Of a stretch of DNA of 19,364 nt, positions 18,201 to 19,364 are shown in pieces (the stretch's first letter is position 1; every line of letters starts with the position of its first letter). Both the position numbers and the translations under genes were made by a program. The stretch is from JBBRWV01 sp038248985 (lineage in GTDB: Bacteria > Planctomycetota > Phycisphaerae > WQYP01), in the NCBI GenBank assembly GCA_038248985.1, contig JBBRWV010000071.1, positions 1-19,364 on the forward strand. The letters are read 5' to 3'. A model generated the notes under the pieces. It was not told the DNA's origin. It was given only the letters and a program-made list of their open reading frames with translations, and ran no database searches.

Positions 18201-19115
18201 CTCTCCGAAATCACCATGGGCAGCGAATGGTTCGGCGGACACTTCTTCAAAGCCGAAAAATCCAATGAGTATTACCTCATCGCCGGCTTCACCGCCTTCA
18301 ACCTCATCAAACTCCACGGCTTTGATTCCCTCCGCGCCGTCGCCCTCCAATCCATCACCGTCAACGCCGCGCAACTCGCAGAAGCCCAAATTCTCGCCCA
18401 AACGCGCGCTGCCGCCGCCGCCGCCAAACTCAACAAAACCTTCACAGTCTCCCGCGTCGACGCGCCCCCCAAACTCCTCGAACTCCCCAAGGAAAAATTC
18501 ACCGAATGGTCCTCCGGACCCTATAAAAGCAAGGCCGCACTCGCCCTCGACAAAAAAAATCTCTACCTCGCCTTCGATGTCTCCGGCGATGACAACCCCA
18601 TGGTCAATGCCGGCAAGGACGCCAACCAACTCTTCGTTACCGGTGACTCCATCGATCTCCAACTCGCCACCGACCTCGCCGCCGACCCCAAACGCACCGA
18701 TGCCGCCCCCGGCGATATCCGCCTCCTCATCTCCGTCTTTGAAGGCAAACCCATCGCCGTCCTCTATCGCTTCAAAACCAAGGGCGAAAAATCCCCTGTC
18801 ACCTTCGTCTGCCCCTGGCGCTCCTACGTCGTCGATCGCGTCGACATCCTCAAAAATGCCGAAATCAAAATCACCCGCCGACAGGGCGGCTACACCGTCG
18901 AAGCCTCCCTCCCCCTCGCCGACCTTAACTTCGCCCCCGAGCCCGGCAAATCCTACCCCGCCGACCTCGGCGTAATCTACTCTGACTCCAAAGGCGACAA
19001 CCGCGCCATGCGCCTCTACTGGTCCAACCAAACCACCGGCCTCATCTCCGACATCCCCGGCGAAATCATGCCCAACCCCAGCCTCTGGTCCAAAATCCAA
19101 ATCGCCCCGGAGTAG
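15228..19115 (+). CDS. Large secreted protein with two CBM9-like domains and a beta-propeller
   Basis: The 1295-aa protein begins with a signal peptide (about residues 1-25, MSIFLRARFLFVLLF..., likely cut at LLA-QQ) and should be exported. Residues about 40-240 resemble carbohydrate-binding module family 9 (KPAIDGDLSEWD, ALYVGVDWSD). A FlgD/Ig-like segment follows (about 270-350; IENEKGERIRNLIG, LVPPGNFRFRG). Then comes a long NHL-like beta-propeller region (about 350-1050) with repeated strands such as DTRGRLWIAEE and DAQGQFFLNVRAQQ. Near residue 783 DANDNGKPDAGE looks like an EF-hand or dockerin-type calcium loop. A second CBM9-like domain ends the protein (about 1090-1290; KKNLYLAFDVSGDDNPM). 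No hydrolase active site is recognised. It may bind polysaccharide at the cell surface; that is an inference. No membrane anchor is seen at the C-terminus. Confidence 0.85.
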   Translation: MSIFLRARFLFVLLFLSFLATPLLAQQSHNNVLNAVPVPKNVKPAIDGDLSEWDTSGRIIICRDVGRQLNKYSAALSMMYDADALYVGVDWSDPTPMVNNYDPRFDVDLRYCFHSDSLQLHFKTDQERKVINWFYTKGNTPGVNVLDGWFPWGEKKITYIDGIVKLGITAAFQPKKDGKGYFQEMRIPWAAIVKSGKAFAAGSEFECMLDLVWGPDSGKGWPINHMMDLVQPNAVHAGWFWEVQRMYGKVKLSPTGNLTLPEPEFLIKARLESPRLQATAGPIKLPYEMPFDGFATLVIENEKGERIRNLIGMAPRRKGPQSDLWDCLDEAGKLVPPGNFRFRGLVHQGINPTYEATYGTPGNPPWDTADGTGAWLSDHCAPRAVAASKDIMILAAEMAESGNSIIGVDLDGQKKWGESTIAGIHSLAADEKYVYLYLHSWQVKPSLARMDVKNGSYAPFSTADGPKLKLDLFVDIQKTIDEYKAQPGAKPADAPNIPWVSNIAVGPDRIALSVGGDSGIVRFFDKNTGAVTTALAVPKLGYIAYDPSGVLFVWSDNKICKVVDDKLIPVLTQNLPVFADGFAIDAQGQFFLNVRAQQQVRVYDHAGKLLRSIGLAGGRPQRGKWEPNGLLNPISPAIDTRGRLWIAEENMTPKRVSVWTADGKLVRDFIGPATYGGTGAIADPADKTRVFGSGCEFKLDYKNNTATIVSALGTPEGQIMKAHGRDYFMSKQGSLSIRTGDTLRPVAAMAAFRAGEADQYQNYNLPKAPEGTHGYATQSFLWMDANDNGKPDAGETVSGSTWDGWKNFPYPLGTAGYFGSYWLDENFNLYGFARESYGGQGGRGPFVTKMLLTGWTAGGAPIWDFKKQQLIIQPKLTGPNTLYLPTDGCVIVGAPITAIRDDGHVLWTYKDQWTGVHDSHHSPLPERDDTLIGVLGCIGSAKSPLGTVFAMHSNLGRLYLMTVDGLLVASVFEDCRLGGASWPKTAIQGASLSEITMGSEWFGGHFFKAEKSNEYYLIAGFTAFNLIKLHGFDSLRAVALQSITVNAAQLAEAQILAQTRAAAAAAKLNKTFTVSRVDAPPKLLELPKEKFTEWSSGPYKSKAALALDKKNLYLAFDVSGDDNPMVNAGKDANQLFVTGDSIDLQLATDLAADPKRTDAAPGDIRLLISVFEGKPIAVLYRFKTKGEKSPVTFVCPWRSYVVDRVDILKNAEIKITRRQGGYTVEASLPLADLNFAPEPGKSYPADLGVIYSDSKGDNRAMRLYWSNQTTGLISDIPGEIMPNPSLWSKIQIAPE

Positions 19116-19162
19116 CCCGCACCCTCAGCAACCCTTGTCACCCCACGTCCACGCAAAAACAA

Positions 19163-19191
19163 AAAACGCCGGCGCATCGCGCCGGCGTTTT
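19163..19191. terminator. Strong terminator after the secreted protein gene
   Basis: CGCCGGCGC (19167-19175) pairs perfectly with GCGCCGGCG (19179-19187) around ATC. AAAA before and TTTT after (19188-19191) extend it. It lies 47 bases after the stop codon and can work in both directions. Confidence 0.88.
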
Positions 19192-19246
19192 CTGTTCTCA
19201 GTTTAAATCGTGCTTGGTATTAACCCAACTTCCGCAGTTTGCGAGC

Positions 19247-19283
19247 AAAAAGGCCTTTGGCGATGGCGCCAAGGCCCTTTTTT
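19247..19283. terminator. Terminator for the minus-strand gene at the right edge
   Basis: AAAAAGGCC-T-TTGGCG (19247-19262) pairs with CGCCAAGGCC (19267-19276) around ATGG, with one bulged T. A T-run follows on the plus strand, and TTTTT follows on the minus strand. It lies 15 bases beyond the stop codon of the gene entering from the right. Confidence 0.75.
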
Positions 19284-19297
19284 CCTAAAAGTCTTCA

Positions 19298-19364
19298 CTA
19301 CAAATCCACCACCTCCAGGCTCCGCGGCAGCGTCAGCCCCAGCTTGTGTAACAGGATCGCCTGA
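19298..19364 (-). CDS. C-terminal end of an unidentified minus-strand protein (partial)
   Basis: On the minus strand the last 21 codons read QAILLHKLGLTLPRSLEVVD plus a final Leu, then TAG at 19300-19298. The mix of helix-forming residues and the terminator placed directly after it support a real gene end. The short tail could belong to many families; a vague likeness to the ends of some transposases is not enough to name it. Confidence 0.5.
   Translation of the reverse strand, partial: QAILLHKLGLTLPRSLEVVDL

Overview
The window looks like a bacterial chromosome of roughly 60% GC. Its housekeeping genes have an extreme preference for C-ending codons. The gene set and style suggest Planctomycetota, perhaps Phycisphaerae: a stand-alone EF-G, a glycine-rich double zinc-ribbon protein, a tandem HD-GYP protein, and a very large secreted CBM9/beta-propeller protein. 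That assignment is an inference from style. No phylogenetic marker was compared.

Left part (1-5391): the right end of an integrated mobile element. It holds the last 115 codons of a type I restriction HsdR subunit, an unrecognised 359-aa gene, a doubtful small gene, and a Rep_trans-like rolling-circle replication initiator with strong dyads before and after it. A large serine recombinase follows, and its last 13 or so codons lie inside the 3' half of an initiator tRNA-fMet gene on the opposite strand. The recombinase tail GGGFEPPTSGL is simply the tRNA read in antisense. The tRNA 3' end therefore very probably marks the attachment site, and the element runs left, out of the window. The rep gene is G-rich on its coding strand while all core genes are C-rich, which supports mosaic origin.

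Core part (5425-19297): a 440-base spacer with divergent promoter-like sequences and a run of stem-loops precedes fusA (EF-G). Two strong bidirectional hairpin terminators separate fusA from the convergent zinc-ribbon gene. hemB (porphobilinogen synthase) lies upstream of the zinc-ribbon gene on the same strand. argJ (ornithine acetyltransferase) is divergent from hemB and carries a short proline-rich insertion at its self-cleavage site. Next come a tandem HD-GYP protein with an eroded first domain and GYH in place of GYP in the second, a CPA2 cation/proton antiporter with extra membrane helices and a lone C-terminal TrkA_C domain, and a 1295-aa secreted protein with CBM9-like domains at both ends around a beta-propeller. 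Two terminators close the region. The last bases encode the end of an unidentified minus-strand gene.

The core genes look like separate transcription units, not one pathway. The most interesting material is at the element/tRNA junction (who supplies the 3' end of the initiator tRNA), in the rep region with its dyads, in the structured fusA leader, and in the modified ArgJ and HD-GYP active regions.
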